DNA of 55,268 nt from the NCBI GenBank assembly GCA_022729575.1, contig DZAL01000007.1, forward strand, positions 1 through 55,268, given 5' to 3'. This DNA is from Thiomargarita sp. (lineage in GTDB: Bacteria; Pseudomonadota; Gammaproteobacteria; Beggiatoales; Beggiatoaceae). The notes beneath the pieces were generated by a model that searched no databases, was not told the origin of the DNA, and saw nothing but the letters and a program-made list of their open reading frames with translations. Every line of letters starts with the position of its first letter. The first letter of the stretch is position 1. The translations under genes and the position numbers were made by a program. Positions 26,825 to 35,193 of the stretch are shown piece after piece.

Positions 26825-27357
26825 AAACAGTTTAAGTTCATCAAAATTTAGGAAATCTTATTTTAGTCACCTTACGCACTGCCAACTCAATCACCCCCTG
26901 CCTCGCCTCAATGCCATTAAGTTAAGCTAAAGTTACGGCGTTGGAGTCCAAAGCTTCAGCTTTGGCAACGCCATCTTACCTTAAACCAGTCTTGTCCAAA
27001 GCTGAAGCTTTGGACTCCAACACCGCTTAACTTAATGGCATTGCGGCCCCGCCTGGCTAAGGCTGCTCTACTCTATGTACATAAATAGGTTTCTTCTCGT
27101 TCCCACGCTCAACGTGAGAATGCCAGTCTGGGACGCACGGCACCCGGTAGTCCCCAACCTTCAGATTTGGACACGCTGGATTGGAGTCCAAATCTTTAGA
27201 TTTGGAAATATAGTTGGCGGCGGGAAGCTACATTTCCAAATCTGAAGATTTGGACTCCAGAAATGATTTGAACTCCGGCAGATGTTTCGAATTCATGGCA
27301 TCTGGTTTGGGGTAAGATGAGGTGAGATGCCTCCTCACCTAGGGGAGGCTAACTATT
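26825..27357. repeat. 533-bp repeat block between queA and hynL
   Basis: A family A end (CACCTTACGCACTGCCAACT) lies at about 26868-26887. A family B MITE at 26909-27043 has perfect CAATGCCATTAAGTTAAG ends and a GGAGTCCAAAGCTTCAGC interior. A CGTTCCCACGC arm lies near 27096. A hairpin of GGAGTCCAAATCTTTAGATT and its inverse lies at about 27184-27261. No gene is seen. Confidence 0.65.
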
Positions 27358-29094
27358 TTAACACACCTTCACTTTTAATACTTCTTCACCTTTTACATCA
27401 GTCAAATGCACTGCACAAGCAATACACGGGTCAAAACTGTGAATCGTGCGTAAAATTTCAATAGGTTGTTCCGGCTTTTCGATGACCTGACCTTGTAATG
27501 CCGCTTCATACGCCCCGGCTTGACCTTGTGCATCCCGCGGCCCCGCATTCCAAGTGCTCGGCACCACCGCTTGATAATTGGCAATTTTACCATTCTCAAT
27601 CACAATCCAATGCGCTAACCCGCCTCGCGGTGCTTCCATGTAACCTACCCCTTGGGCCCGTTGGGGCCAGCTAGAGGGGTCCCATAAAGTTTCATTGAAG
27701 GTTATCGTATCTCCCGCCTTGATGTTAGCTATCAAATTATCATACCAGGTGGGCATTAAATCCGCAATCATTTTAGTCTCTAAAGTCCGTGCCGCCGTGC
27801 GCCCTAAAGTGGAATAAAGAGCCGAAATGGGCAGGTTTAATTTACTTAACATGGAATCCACCAATTCTTTGGCTTGTGGTTGACCTTTGGCATACATCAT
27901 CAATACTCGTGCTAATGGTCCCACTTCCACTGCATACATTTTACCATCAGGCCCGATCCAGCGTGGCGATTTTAACCAAGAATATTCTTTTTCGACTTCC
28001 AATTGTTTATATGGAGGCGTAGGTCCTGTGTAATTTAACTGTGTTTCTCCTTGATAAGGATGTAAACCTTGGTCTTTCCCCGAACTGTAGTCATACCAGG
28101 AGTGAGTTACATATTCTTGAATTTGCTCCGGCGCATTCAGATCTATGGGATAAGTGACCGACAAATCACGGTTCAGAATGACTCCGGCCGGCACTAAGAA
28201 AGTGGTTGGGTCATCCAATCCAGTGGTCGGAAAATCACCATAAGTTAAAAAATTCCCTAGTCCTTCGCCTTGGCTACCCCACTCTTTATAAAAACTGGCA
28301 ATTGCCAACGTATCGGGTAGATAAACTTGGTCCACAAAATCACGCATTAAACCAATAATATCCTGTACTTGCGCTAATCGCTTGGCATTGAGTGCGGAAT
28401 CAGAATTTAAATCAATCGCACAAGGCACACCGCCTACTAAAAAATTCGGGTGGGGATTTTTGCCGCCAAAAATGGCATGTAATTTGGCCACTTCGCGTTG
28501 CCAAGTTAAGGCTTCCAAGTAATGAGAAACCGCCATTAAATTCGCCTCTGGAGGCAATTTGTAAGCAGGATGTCCCCAATAGCCTTGCGCAAAGATTCCT
28601 AATTGTCCTGATTCAACAAAAGTTTTCAACTTCTTTTGCATATCCGCAAAGTAGCCAGGCGAAGATTTCGGATAACTGCTCAAAGATTGAGCTAACTCGG
28701 AGGTGGCTTTGGGGTCTGCACTTAACGCCGATACTACATCCACCCAGTCTAAGGCATGAAGATGATAAAAGTGCATCACATGGTCATGTATATATTGAGC
28801 GCCAATCATCAAATTACGAATCAGTTGCGCATTGGGTGGAATTTTATATTTTAACGCATCTTCCACGGCGCGTACCGAAGCCAGGCCATGCACCACCGTA
28901 CATACCCCACAAATCCGTTGCGCAAAGGCCCACGCATCTCGTGGGTCCCGGCCACGTAAAATCACTTCAATGCCACGTACCATCGTCCCTGACGAGTAGG
29001 CAGCGGTAATTGTTTTATTCGCATCATCCATTTGCGCTTCAATTCGTAAATGACCTTCAATTCGAGTAATCGGATCTACAACTAGACGAGTCAT
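27358..29094 (-). CDS. hynL: [NiFe] uptake hydrogenase large subunit
   Basis: A 578-residue large subunit that carries the NiFe(CN)2CO site and oxidises H2 in the periplasm. The open frame runs to 29238, but those 48 codons read a family A repeat. The ATG at 29094 follows AGGAGAATATCA and starts with the family opening TRLVVDPITRIEGHLRIE. Nickel ligands are visible in RICGVC (Cys62, Cys65) and DPCIACAVH (Cys557, Cys560). The 15-residue tail after His563 should be removed by a HynD/HyaD-type protease, which is not in this window. It has no Tat signal and would be exported with its small subunit. It is the last gene of the operon and the only large subunit present. Confidence 0.93.
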   Translation of the reverse strand: MTRLVVDPITRIEGHLRIEAQMDDANKTITAAYSSGTMVRGIEVILRGRDPRDAWAFAQRICGVCTVVHGLASVRAVEDALKYKIPPNAQLIRNLMIGAQYIHDHVMHFYHLHALDWVDVVSALSADPKATSELAQSLSSYPKSSPGYFADMQKKLKTFVESGQLGIFAQGYWGHPAYKLPPEANLMAVSHYLEALTWQREVAKLHAIFGGKNPHPNFLVGGVPCAIDLNSDSALNAKRLAQVQDIIGLMRDFVDQVYLPDTLAIASFYKEWGSQGEGLGNFLTYGDFPTTGLDDPTTFLVPAGVILNRDLSVTYPIDLNAPEQIQEYVTHSWYDYSSGKDQGLHPYQGETQLNYTGPTPPYKQLEVEKEYSWLKSPRWIGPDGKMYAVEVGPLARVLMMYAKGQPQAKELVDSMLSKLNLPISALYSTLGRTAARTLETKMIADLMPTWYDNLIANIKAGDTITFNETLWDPSSWPQRAQGVGYMEAPRGGLAHWIVIENGKIANYQAVVPSTWNAGPRDAQGQAGAYEAALQGQVIEKPEQPIEILRTIHSFDPCIACAVHLTDVKGEEVLKVKVC

Positions 29095-29117
29095 TGATAT
29101 TCTCCTGAGATTTATTG

Positions 29118-29283
29118 GGTAGGGTGCGTCCCACGCACCACCACCGCCTCCTTGGTAAGGAGGGGAGTATCCTGCCCCACCTTGGTAAGGAGGGGGGATC
29201 CTGACGGTGCCGGTAGTGCGTACTCCCCTCCTTACCAAGGAGGGGTTGGGGGTGGTTGAGTTAACCGTATGTAAAGTGAATTA
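29118..29283. repeat. Expanded family A repeat between hynS2 and hynL
   Basis: Four CCTCCTTGGTAAGGAGG-type hairpin arms are nested between TAGGGTGCGT and the family A end GTTAACCGTATGTAAAGTG. The right end abuts and supplies the TAA stop of hynS2. The block fills most of the 186-bp hynS2-hynL gap and could attenuate hynL expression. Confidence 0.65.
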
Positions 29284-30720
29284 TTCAGTAATCATAATCT
29301 TAATCGCTTTCGAGTTAGTCACCACCGTGCCTTCAGATAAACGATACCCAAAATAGACTTCCAGTGAGCCGGTGGCGATAAATTGCCCTTCATACATGAG
29401 CACTTCCTGCTCGGCGTTTAAAGTGGTTTGTCGAAACGGCACCAAATCAATCATGTTTTCTCGATTCCAAGGCAAAATATTATCCTTGGCATCTAATAAA
29501 AAGTACAAAGGTGATAAATTAGCGGGGGCGAATAATGGACGATAAGCCGCAAACACTACCAAATCAGCAGCTTGACCAATATGTGCGGGCTCAACTTTGA
29601 TAGTACCATGAATGGCGACCATACGAGATAAACGTAGTGTCAGATTAGGTTGGAATTGCGTCTCACCTTCGTTGGTTAGGGCAATACCGCCGGCAAAAGT
29701 GGTGGCCGTGGCTAAAAATTGTCCCGTTGAATTGATGGCATTCGCTTTTCCCAAATAGGGCAAAATAACCGGCTCAGTAGCCGCGGTTAAGGCACGATAA
29801 AAGCGACCATTATCCCAAAAATTCGGCTCGGCACAACCCAAACAACCGTGCCCCGATTCAATCGGAAAACTGGTGCTCTCATTCCATTTTATCGTCGCAC
29901 AAGCATTATGTGTCAAGGTGCCTTTACAACCTAATTTAAATAAACACCAGCCTTGTTTGGCCCCATTATCACCGAAAGTTTCTGCAAATAAGCCGTCATT
30001 GAAAAATTGTCGCCGCGAACATTTTTTATGCACGGTCTCACCATAAAATGAAACCGGCCGTTTTAACGTGTCCATTTCTGGAAATACGCCAAAAGTAATT
30101 AAATGAACCAAAATACTGGTAATCACCACAGGAATAGGTGGACAACCTGGTACATTGATCAGCGGTTTATTCGCCACTAATTCTGGCAAAGAAACTGCTC
30201 CTGTTGGATTAGGCAACGCATAGGGAATGCCGCCAAAGGAGGCGCAGGTACCCACCGCTATAATCGCCTTGGCATCTTGCGCAAAGCGCTGGAAAATTTC
30301 GACCTCACTTTCGCCCGCAGTGGTGGAATAGCCAGGGTGAGCCAGTGATAAGGAGCCTTCTACAATTAACACGTATTCACCCAGATGAGTCTCTCTGGCG
30401 GTAGCCAAGATTTGTTCCGCGGTTTCTCCTGCGGCCGCTTGTAAATTGTGATGATAATCGAGTGAAATTTGGTTAAAAATGAGTTCTTCGACGGAAGAGG
30501 TATGGGCGCGTAAAAATGATTCGGAACATCCGGTACAATTTTGAAACGATAACCATAAGACGGGCAATCGAGGTGCCGTCTCTAATGCGTGCACAATTCT
30601 AGGTATCATCGTGGGAGGTAATGCCAGTAAAGAAGCTATGGTCGTACAAAATTTGATAAAGTGACGACGACTGATTCTCTTATTCCATAAATAATTATCA
30701 GTGGTTAAATTAGTGTACAT
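29281..30720 (-). CDS. Second [NiFe] hydrogenase small subunit, with a novel C-terminal domain
   Basis: A 479-residue small-subunit paralogue. The Tat signal has SRRHFIKFC (17-25). Ligands for all three clusters are present: Cys62, Cys65, Cys159 and Cys193 (proximal); His231, Cys234, Cys259 and Cys265 (distal); Cys274, Cys293 and Cys296 (medial). CTGC rather than CTCC means a standard, not oxygen-tolerant, proximal cluster. It aligns without gaps with HynS1 up to about residue 310. The usual membrane tail is then replaced by about 170 residues. The last 115 (366-479) match the C-terminus of the 1363-residue exported protein at 50804. It lies 12 bp after the HupH-like gene and directly upstream of hynL. 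Confidence 0.88.
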   Translation of the reverse strand: MYTNLTTDNYLWNKRISRRHFIKFCTTIASLLALPPTMIPRIVHALETAPRLPVLWLSFQNCTGCSESFLRAHTSSVEELIFNQISLDYHHNLQAAAGETAEQILATARETHLGEYVLIVEGSLSLAHPGYSTTAGESEVEIFQRFAQDAKAIIAVGTCASFGGIPYALPNPTGAVSLPELVANKPLINVPGCPPIPVVITSILVHLITFGVFPEMDTLKRPVSFYGETVHKKCSRRQFFNDGLFAETFGDNGAKQGWCLFKLGCKGTLTHNACATIKWNESTSFPIESGHGCLGCAEPNFWDNGRFYRALTAATEPVILPYLGKANAINSTGQFLATATTFAGGIALTNEGETQFQPNLTLRLSRMVAIHGTIKVEPAHIGQAADLVVFAAYRPLFAPANLSPLYFLLDAKDNILPWNRENMIDLVPFRQTTLNAEQEVLMYEGQFIATGSLEVYFGYRLSEGTVVTNSKAIKIMITE

Positions 30721-30732
30721 AAGTATTTTCCT

Positions 30733-31143
30733 TTATAGGATTTTCTCCTCCTTCAACCAATCTTGTAATTGTTCTAAACCTTGTTGTATATCCTCTGGCG
30801 GTGCTGTTAAAATGGAAGGGATACCAGTAATTTCCAGCGATTGACTTAACAAGATTTCGTCAGAGTTATAGTGCTCTACTACCCATAAGCCTGGTAACCG
30901 GGTTTCCCAAATCAAACTGCGCCCTAACGCTGTTAATTCGGCTTGAATTTCTCCTTTTCCAAGTACCTGAAATAATGTTTGCTTATCCTGCTGTGACAGG
31001 GGAAAATTACGTAAATCAATGGCAGTTTCTTCCTTCTGATGAAGTAACCTGGTCAACGCATGACGAATTTCATGGAGTAAAGGCAGTAAGGTACCCAAGG
31101 AGATTTTTGATTTGATTTGGATGGGGATATTGTTCAGTGGCAT
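30733..31143 (-). CDS. HupH/HyaF-like single-domain hydrogenase assembly protein
   Basis: A 136-residue protein that resembles the C-terminal domain of HupH/HyaF proteins, which assist maturation of the hydrogenase small subunit. The recognisable features are IDLRNFPLSQQDKQTLFQVL, then GKGEIQAEL, ETRLPGLWVVEHYN and ITGIPSIL. Full-length HupH is about 280 residues, so only one domain is present. It sits inside the hydrogenase operon, 12 bp before hynS2, which supports the role. The assignment is by motif spacing, from memory of the family. Confidence 0.7.
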   Translation of the reverse strand: MPLNNIPIQIKSKISLGTLLPLLHEIRHALTRLLHQKEETAIDLRNFPLSQQDKQTLFQVLGKGEIQAELTALGRSLIWETRLPGLWVVEHYNSDEILLSQSLEITGIPSILTAPPEDIQQGLEQLQDWLKEEKIL

Positions 31144-31196
31144 AGTTTTAGTTTACCAAGTTATTATGCAGAAAGCTAGTTATTATGCAGAAAGCT

Positions 31197-31229
31197 AGGG
31201 ATAACACCCCTTCGAGGGGTGTTATCCCT
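31197..31229. terminator. Strong hairpin between isp2 and the HupH-like gene
   Basis: A near-perfect 15-bp inverted repeat, AGGGATAACACCCCT with a TCG loop. An identical hairpin occurs at 34831-34863 upstream of the operon. A direct repeat TTATTATGCAGAAAGCTAG precedes it. It lies in the 147-bp gap that splits the operon into hynS1-isp1-isp2 and hupH-hynS2-hynL, and could act as a partial terminator or mRNA stabiliser. Confidence 0.5.
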
Positions 31230-31290
31230 TACCTCCACACCGGCGCGTGGAAACGAGAAGAAGGAAAGGTAGTGGGTGGTTGGGCGTGGT

Positions 31291-32556
31291 TTATTTCTCT
31301 ACCAGATGCTCTGCCACCATTTCAGTCAAGCCGATGATGGGCAATTCCATCTGATAAGCTTCAAACCCTTCCTCTATGATAATACGACAATTGGCACAAG
31401 CGGTCACCAATTTTTCTACTTTCAATTCTTGTAATTGGTTCTTTTTACGATTAAACACTTTGGTGCGTAACTCATGTGCTTCATCAATGGCACTGACCCC
31501 ACCGCCGCCGCCACAACACCAGTTCATTTTGCCATGGTCCGCCATTTCCACAAAATTCCTGGCTATCAATTTAAGCAGGTTACGTGGTTGTTCAATGACT
31601 CCACCGCGGCGGGCAATTTGGCAGGGGTCATGATAGGTTAAACGGGCGGTTTCGAAAATTCCGTCGGTTTTGAGTTTGCCTTGATCACGAAACTCATCTA
31701 ACACTTCCAAAATATGCTTCACTTGGAATTTAAAGTAACGCCCCATTAAATTAGGCCCTTCCCAACGAATAGCCATATAAGCATGTCCACATTCGGGGCT
31801 GATAACAGTTTTAACTTGCAATTTTTCAGCCGCTTTCACGATACGACTGACTAACTCTTTGGCAATATCAGAAGCTCCAATTTGAATCCCACTGTTAGTT
31901 GCTTCAAACGCTTCCGTGGAAATGGTCCAGGTTTTACCTACATGCTTCATAATTTTGGCCACCGCTGCCAAATATTCAGGAAAATTGATAATTTCCATAG
32001 CAGACATCAGTACCAAAAACTCAGCGCCTACCTGGTCAATTGGAATGGTTAAGCCGGTATCGTTTTCAACATGTTTGATTTGAGTTTGCAACGCTAGCCA
32101 TTTGAGTCCCATGGGACTACCGATTTGAATGGCACGAGTAGTGGCCCCAATTAATCCCGCTGGAGCATGACCGGCGGCGGCCATGCCTTCACGCGCTTTG
32201 CGAATCATGTAAACCAAATCGTTACCGACGGGACATACCATCGAGCAACGTCCGCATAAAGTACAACTGTCATAAATGTATTCTTTCCATTCCGCCAACT
32301 CCTCATCCTTAAGTGGTTGCGCTAATCCTAACCAGACTTTTAGACGACCTAGCAAGGTATATTCTTGCTCCCAAACTTTCCGTAACGGTGCCAGTTTGTG
32401 AATCGGTGTGTATTTTGGATCGTTGGTTTCGGTATAAAACAAGCAAGCATCCGCACACATGCCACAATGTACACAACTTTGGAAATAGGCGGCAATACTG
32501 ATATCGATATTTTCTTTTAACGCTTGATAACCACGGGCAAAAGTCGCTGCACTCAT
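31291..32556 (-). CDS. isp2: Isp2: HdrD/DsrK-like iron-sulfur protein of the hydrogenase complex
   Basis: A 421-residue electron-transfer protein. Two [4Fe-4S] ferredoxin motifs lie at Cys28-Cys38 (CVHCGMCADAC) and Cys98-Cys108 (CTLCGRCSMVC). A CCG domain follows, with Cys312, CCGGGGG (Cys347-Cys348) and CANC (Cys387, Cys390), like the noncubane cluster site of heterodisulfide reductase HdrD/HdrB. In Thiocapsa and Allochromatium, Isp2 and Isp1 link HynSL to quinone or a thiol/sulfur pathway (family knowledge). It overlaps isp1 by 4 bp. The position between hynS1 and hynL is as expected for the hynS-isp1-isp2-hynL type. Confidence 0.88.
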   Translation of the reverse strand: MSAATFARGYQALKENIDISIAAYFQSCVHCGMCADACLFYTETNDPKYTPIHKLAPLRKVWEQEYTLLGRLKVWLGLAQPLKDEELAEWKEYIYDSCTLCGRCSMVCPVGNDLVYMIRKAREGMAAAGHAPAGLIGATTRAIQIGSPMGLKWLALQTQIKHVENDTGLTIPIDQVGAEFLVLMSAMEIINFPEYLAAVAKIMKHVGKTWTISTEAFEATNSGIQIGASDIAKELVSRIVKAAEKLQVKTVISPECGHAYMAIRWEGPNLMGRYFKFQVKHILEVLDEFRDQGKLKTDGIFETARLTYHDPCQIARRGGVIEQPRNLLKLIARNFVEMADHGKMNWCCGGGGGVSAIDEAHELRTKVFNRKKNQLQELKVEKLVTACANCRIIIEEGFEAYQMELPIIGLTEMVAEHLVEK

Positions 32557-33215
32557 ACTTGTACTCCTTTTTGGGCGGCGCGGGCACCATTAGTCCAACG
32601 GGCAATGATAAAAGTGAAGGTGTGTATTAATTTAGTAAACGGTAACACTATCATCAAAATCTCTACACTGAGGATATGTAACGCTAACATCAAGGGATAA
32701 GGTAACCAGATATGATGAAACGCCAAATAGCCCGTAAATAGGGGTAAAAATGCCAGGGTCCAACTTAAATAGTCCTCAAAATCTGATAAAAACCGTAAGA
32801 CCGGATAATACCATCGATTAATGAGTAAAGTGATCATGGCAAACAGACTGATAATGGTGATAATATTGATAACTGGCGCAGGTAAACCAGGCCAACTCAC
32901 GCCTAACAGTGATTTTAGCAAAATAATATGCGGCGCAAATAAGAAAAAACTAATGAAAAATCCTAAATGGAACAGATAACCTGCCACGATAATAAACCAG
33001 GAACGTTGAAATACGCCCGGTTCCGGTGGCGCAAAGCGGCTAATCACGGTGCGAATACCCCCGGCGATCCCGTTGCTACGCACTGCCGCATATTGACGCG
33101 GGGAGCCTAAGAACAACATTTCTAGGAATCGCAAGGTGAGACCTAACACCAAAATTGCGGTAGCAAAATGAAACGCAGGCCCACGGACCCACAGTAAAAA
33201 CTCGGTATAATTCAT
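32553..33215 (-). CDS. isp1: Isp1: NarI/DsrM-like membrane cytochrome b
   Basis: A 220-residue membrane protein with five predicted helices and several intramembrane histidines (for example GPAFHFATAILVL, YLFHLGFFISF and LHILSVEILM). It resembles NarI/DsrM di-haem cytochrome b. It should pass electrons between the periplasmic hydrogenase, the cytoplasmic Isp2 and the quinone pool. The gene follows hynS1 by 44 bp and overlaps isp2 by 4 bp. The assignment rests on topology, histidines and gene order together. Confidence 0.87.
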   Translation of the reverse strand: MNYTEFLLWVRGPAFHFATAILVLGLTLRFLEMLFLGSPRQYAAVRSNGIAGGIRTVISRFAPPEPGVFQRSWFIIVAGYLFHLGFFISFFLFAPHIILLKSLLGVSWPGLPAPVINIITIISLFAMITLLINRWYYPVLRFLSDFEDYLSWTLAFLPLFTGYLAFHHIWLPYPLMLALHILSVEILMIVLPFTKLIHTFTFIIARWTNGARAAQKGVQV

Positions 33216-33259
33216 ATCAGGTTCCTCAAATCACTCAAATCACTCAAATCAATCATCGT

Positions 33260-34348
33260 TTATGTTCGTTTTAAATCTGCTATGCTTACCACTTCATGGT
33301 GTTGCTTGGCTTCGGATTTTTTCTGCCGATTCAGCAAACCTCCAACTACGCCGAGGGCCGCGCCCCCAACCATTGCATAGCTTACGGCCGTAGCAGTACC
33401 AGTGAGGGGGACCGATAGGGCTTGATAAAAACCGCCAGCATCCCAAAAATCTGGTTCCGAACATCCCAGGCAACCATGACCGGCTTCAATGGGAAAACTG
33501 ACCGCATCATTCCATTTAAAAATAGCACACGCATTATAAGTCACCGGGCCTTTACAACCTAGTTTGTATAAGCACCAACCCTGTTTTGCACCTTCATCAT
33601 CAAAACTTTCAGCAAACCAACCACGTTCATAAAACGGACGACGATAACACCGGTCATGGATATTTTGCCCAAAAAACGATAAAGGACGCTTTAAACCATC
33701 TAATTGGGGTAACACCCCAAAAGTGACATAATGTGCGATCACACTGGAAATCACAATGGGAATCGGAGGACACCCTGGAACATTCACAATAGGTTTATCG
33801 GTAATTAAATCTTGTACCGCTACCGCGCCAGTGGGATTGGGGGCCGCTTTAGGTAATCCGCCAAAAGCCGCACAAGTACCTACCGCAATCACGGCTTTGG
33901 CCCCTTGAGCCACTTCTAACAAGATGTCTTTATTACTCATCCCTGCAATGGTAGAATAGCCAGGATTAGCCAGCGGAATGGAGCCATCTACCACCAGTAA
34001 ATATTTGCCGTTATTGGCCTTCATCGCTTCGGCGCGTGCTAACTCGGCCGCTTCCCCAGAAGCCGCTTGTAAAGTATGATGATAATCTAATGAAATAGTA
34101 TTGAAAATTAAACTTTCTAAATTTGGCGCATGAGAACGAGTTAATGATTCAGTACATCCTGTACATTCTTGAAATGACAGCCAAATAACCGATTGTCGCG
34201 GAGTATTTTCCAAGGCTTTAGCCAATTGAGGAATCAGCGCTGGCGATATGGCCATGAGAGAGGCCGCGGTGGTGCAAAATTTCATAAATTCACGACGACT
34301 AATCCCTTGACTACGTAGGCTTTCACCTATAGTAGGTTGCTTGGTCAT
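33260..34348 (-). CDS. hynS: [NiFe] uptake hydrogenase small subunit, membrane-anchored form
   Basis: A 362-residue small subunit carrying three iron-sulfur clusters. The Tat signal has SRREFMKFC (17-25). Cluster ligands sit at the same residue numbers as in the second copy: Cys62, Cys65, Cys159, Cys193; His231, Cys234, Cys259, Cys265; Cys274, Cys293, Cys296. After residue 310 there is a glycine-rich transmembrane anchor (about 315-339) and a charged cytoplasmic tail. The proximal motif ECTGC is the standard kind, so oxygen tolerance of the Hya/Hox type is not expected. It is the first gene of the operon, with a ribosome site GAGGAAATCCT before the ATG. Confidence 0.93.
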   Translation of the reverse strand: MTKQPTIGESLRSQGISRREFMKFCTTAASLMAISPALIPQLAKALENTPRQSVIWLSFQECTGCTESLTRSHAPNLESLIFNTISLDYHHTLQAASGEAAELARAEAMKANNGKYLLVVDGSIPLANPGYSTIAGMSNKDILLEVAQGAKAVIAVGTCAAFGGLPKAAPNPTGAVAVQDLITDKPIVNVPGCPPIPIVISSVIAHYVTFGVLPQLDGLKRPLSFFGQNIHDRCYRRPFYERGWFAESFDDEGAKQGWCLYKLGCKGPVTYNACAIFKWNDAVSFPIEAGHGCLGCSEPDFWDAGGFYQALSVPLTGTATAVSYAMVGGAALGVVGGLLNRQKKSEAKQHHEVVSIADLKRT

Positions 34349-35105
34349 TAGGATTTCCTCTTGATTAATAATAACATAACAGCTTTTTATGGAATTTAGT
34401 AATTTTTAATATTCTAATATTAACACAAGTCAATAGATTAGGTAAAGTGTTTATTTTGGGGAATGATAAATTTTAGTTTGGTAACCATGAAAAAATATAG
34501 TAATATTCCTACTTAATTTATAGGTTTTGAAAATCTATCAGGTCCGAGCCTGGTCCGCGATTCCACAGACCTGACAGGTTTTTGAAAGCTGTCAGGTCTT
34601 CCGCGTAAGTACTGAAGCAGAAATTTTGCGGTATTTTCCCTCACCCCTCTCCCAGAGGGAGAGGGGCGAAAGAAAATACGAGAAAATTTATGCTTCAGTA
34701 CTTACCATGGTGTTGACACACTAAAACAGGTGTTGCACACAAGGTATATATTGGTGAGGTTTAGGAAAGTTAGTACCTTTCTGTTATATATCCTTACCTA
34801 TTTGTCCCACCATGAGTTTGGCCAACCAGCAGGGATAACACCCCTTCGAGGGGTGTTATCCCTCAGACTTAGGTAGTCCCTACCAACTAATGGAGGTATT
34901 AAAATCCAGGTGCTAACTTTCCTAAACCTTACCAGTTTTAGGTTTCCTAAACCTCACAGGTTTAGGAAACCTCGGCGATTCTAAGTTTCCTAAAGCTCAA
35001 AGGTTTAGGAAACTTTTAGCTTTGATAACTCATTGAATTTTAACAAATTAATTGGTTTGGAGGGACCTACGGACCTACCAGAAAATTGTCAAATTTCTCT
35101 CCAAA
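34349..35105. repeat. Divergent hyn-nos intergenic region, repeat-rich
   Basis: The region contains a CCTGACAGG hairpin at about 34545-34600, a family C element (34606-34704), a perfect AGGGATAACACCCCT hairpin (34831-34863) identical to the one at 31197, and a GGTTTAGGAAA palindrome copy (about 34871-35010). No gene is supported. The promoters at its two ends are listed separately. Confidence 0.65.
34406..34433 (-). promoter_or_regulatory. Candidate promoter of the hyn operon
   Basis: On the minus strand, TTGACT (34433-34428) and TATTAA (34411-34406) are separated by 16 bp. This would start transcription near 34399, about 50 nt before hynS1. No FNR box or sigma54 element was found beside it. 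Confidence 0.35.
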
Positions 35106-35119
35106 TTGATACAAATCAA
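35106..35119. promoter_or_regulatory. FNR/DNR/NnrR-type binding site upstream of nosR
   Basis: TTGATACAAATCAA is a perfect match to the FNR-family consensus TTGAT-N4-ATCAA. Its centre is 81 bp before the nosR start. A candidate -10 box, TATATT at 35142-35147, would start transcription near 35154. The box would then be centred at about -41.5, the classical activating position. This points to control of nosRZ by low oxygen, nitric oxide or both. Confidence 0.75.
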
Positions 35120-35141
35120 TTATTTTCGCTTAAACCCTCGC

Positions 35142-35147
35142 TATATT
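35142..35147 (+). promoter_or_regulatory. Candidate -10 element of the nosR promoter
   Basis: TATATT lies 22 bp downstream of the FNR-type box, which takes the place of a -35 element as in class II activated promoters. Only the spacing supports it. Confidence 0.45.
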
Positions 35148-35193
35148 ATAAAATGTTATCCTCACTTTACTTCAATATTTTTAAGGAATCCCT

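Noticed and set aside
29095..29238. 48-codon N-terminal extension of hynL
   Set aside because: It reads PPYQGGAGY-type repeat translation. The ATG at 29094 has a good ribosome site and matches the family start.
29281..34348. Oxygen-tolerant hydrogenase with a six-cysteine proximal cluster
   Set aside because: Both small subunits have CTGC instead of CTCC, so the extra cysteine is missing.
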